Source: Candidatus Hydrogenedentota bacterium (GTDB taxonomy: Bacteria; Hydrogenedentota; Hydrogenedentia; Hydrogenedentales; CAITNO01). From it: a DNA stretch of 5,686 nucleotides. Each line of letters begins with the position of its first letter. The stretch's first letter is position 1. Where the stretch lies: the NCBI GenBank assembly GCA_029554925.1, contig JAKPUV010000641.1, positions 1-5,686 on the forward strand, in the 5' to 3' direction. The position numbers and the translations under genes are program-made. Positions 5,356 through 5,686 of the stretch are shown here, in pieces. A model generated the notes under the pieces. The model searched no databases and was not told the DNA's origin. It worked only from the letters and a program-made list of their open reading frames with translations.

Positions 5356-5686
5356 TCATGGCAGCGGGGCCAGGAGCAGGCAGTCGAACCCGAGGAAATG
5401 CCCCGGGCTGTCCGCGTCCTTCCCCTTGTTGACGAGGGAGAGCACATGCCTGCCCGCGGCCAGGGGCCCCGTCGGGAAGCAGTGCTCCTTCGACACGATG
5501 CTCTTGCTGTACAGGTTGACGGCGGCGCCGAGGGGCCTGCCGTCAAGCTGGGCCTCGAACTTTCCGTAGTCCCAGGAGTGGGTCAGGACAAGCACCAGCT
5601 CGTAGGTTCCGTCCGCGGGCACGTCCAGCGGGAAGTCCAGTTTCTGGTCCGCCGCGCCGGGGGTCCAGAAGAGCTGCCGCGCGCCG
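5356..5686 (-). CDS. C-terminal galactose-binding-like domain of a secreted protein (5' end outside window)
   Basis: The frame is open to the right edge of the window and stops at TGA (5358-5356), giving 109 visible residues. They form an all-beta module: QLFWTPG near the start, LDFPLDVPADGTYELVLVLT, then SWDYGKFEAQLDGRPLG, VNLYSKSIV, GPLAAGRHVLSLVNKGK and FLGFDCLLLAPLP. This pattern (TYELVL..T..WDYG....LDG.PLG...LYS) is the C-terminal carbohydrate-binding-like jelly roll found in many large secreted proteins of planctomycetes, Lentisphaerae and relatives, often behind a DUF2961 or glycoside-hydrolase region. The catalytic part is outside the window, so the enzyme type is not known. A GTG at 5622-5620 is internal to the domain, not a start. 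The stop lies 10 nt before recF. Domain call is moderate; full protein identity is unknown. Confidence 0.7.
   Translation of the reverse strand, partial: GARQLFWTPGAADQKLDFPLDVPADGTYELVLVLTHSWDYGKFEAQLDGRPLGAAVNLYSKSIVSKEHCFPTGPLAAGRHVLSLVNKGKDADSPGHFLGFDCLLLAPLP

Noticed and set aside
4122..5432. Open plus-strand frame of 436 codons opposite recF and part of dciA
   Set aside because: It mirrors the recF reading frame on the other strand; the composition is low-complexity and it covers all the conserved RecF motifs in antisense.
5346..5546. Upstream extension of recF to 5546
   Set aside because: The added 67 residues overlap the sugar-binding-like domain in another frame and are a low-complexity shadow; RecF's conserved N terminus begins at the ATG 5345.
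1..5686. CRISPR array, transposon ends, tRNA or rRNA genes, toxin-antitoxin or defence cluster
   Set aside because: No regularly spaced repeats, terminal inverted repeats, transposase, cloverleaf sequence or recognisable defence protein was seen on either strand.

Overview
This is a GC-rich bacterial window (most coding sequence looks well above 60% G+C, judged by eye) packed with genes and with no intergenic gap over about 125 bp. The mix suggests an environmental bacterium of the Planctomycetota/PVC/Hydrogenedentota type. It combines housekeeping genes (ftsY, recF, dciA) with an FG-GAP/VCBS propeller protein and the C-terminal sugar-binding-like module of a large secreted protein. The taxonomic guess is inference and weak.

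Layout. Positions 1-735 (+) hold the 3' end of an FG-GAP/VCBS beta-propeller protein that begins outside the window. It runs head-on into ftsY (743-1684, -) with only 7 bp between the stop codons. Everything from 743 to the right edge is on the minus strand. In transcription order (right to left) the genes are: the 3' end of a secreted protein with a galactose-binding-like domain (5356-5686), recF (4266-5345), a DUF721/DciA gene starting at TTG (3896-4279), a four-helix membrane protein with a large coiled-coil loop (2683-3771), a zinc-ribbon membrane protein (1781-2563), and ftsY.

How the genes relate. RecF (gap repair and RecA loading) and DciA (replicative helicase loading) overlap by 14 nt and are probably translated together, a DNA replication/repair pair often found near dnaN and gyrB. 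Here neither partner is visible. The two membrane proteins between dciA and ftsY have no assigned function. Each seems to have its own promoter, so they may be separate units from recF-dciA. The zinc-ribbon protein has a cytoplasmic four-cysteine ribbon, one membrane helix and an outer domain that looks like the TolB-N/FlgO/CsgG fold. The upstream membrane protein projects a coiled coil of about 160 residues outside the membrane and a proline-rich, basic tail into the cytoplasm. ftsY follows with a possible extended -10 promoter of its own.

The most unusual non-coding stretch is 2564-2682, about 42% G+C in a GC-rich setting. It holds a perfect TTGACA, a pair of related GGAAAAGC-containing direct repeats 30 bp apart, and a small inverted repeat. 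I found no tRNA, rRNA, CRISPR array, insertion sequence or clear defence system.
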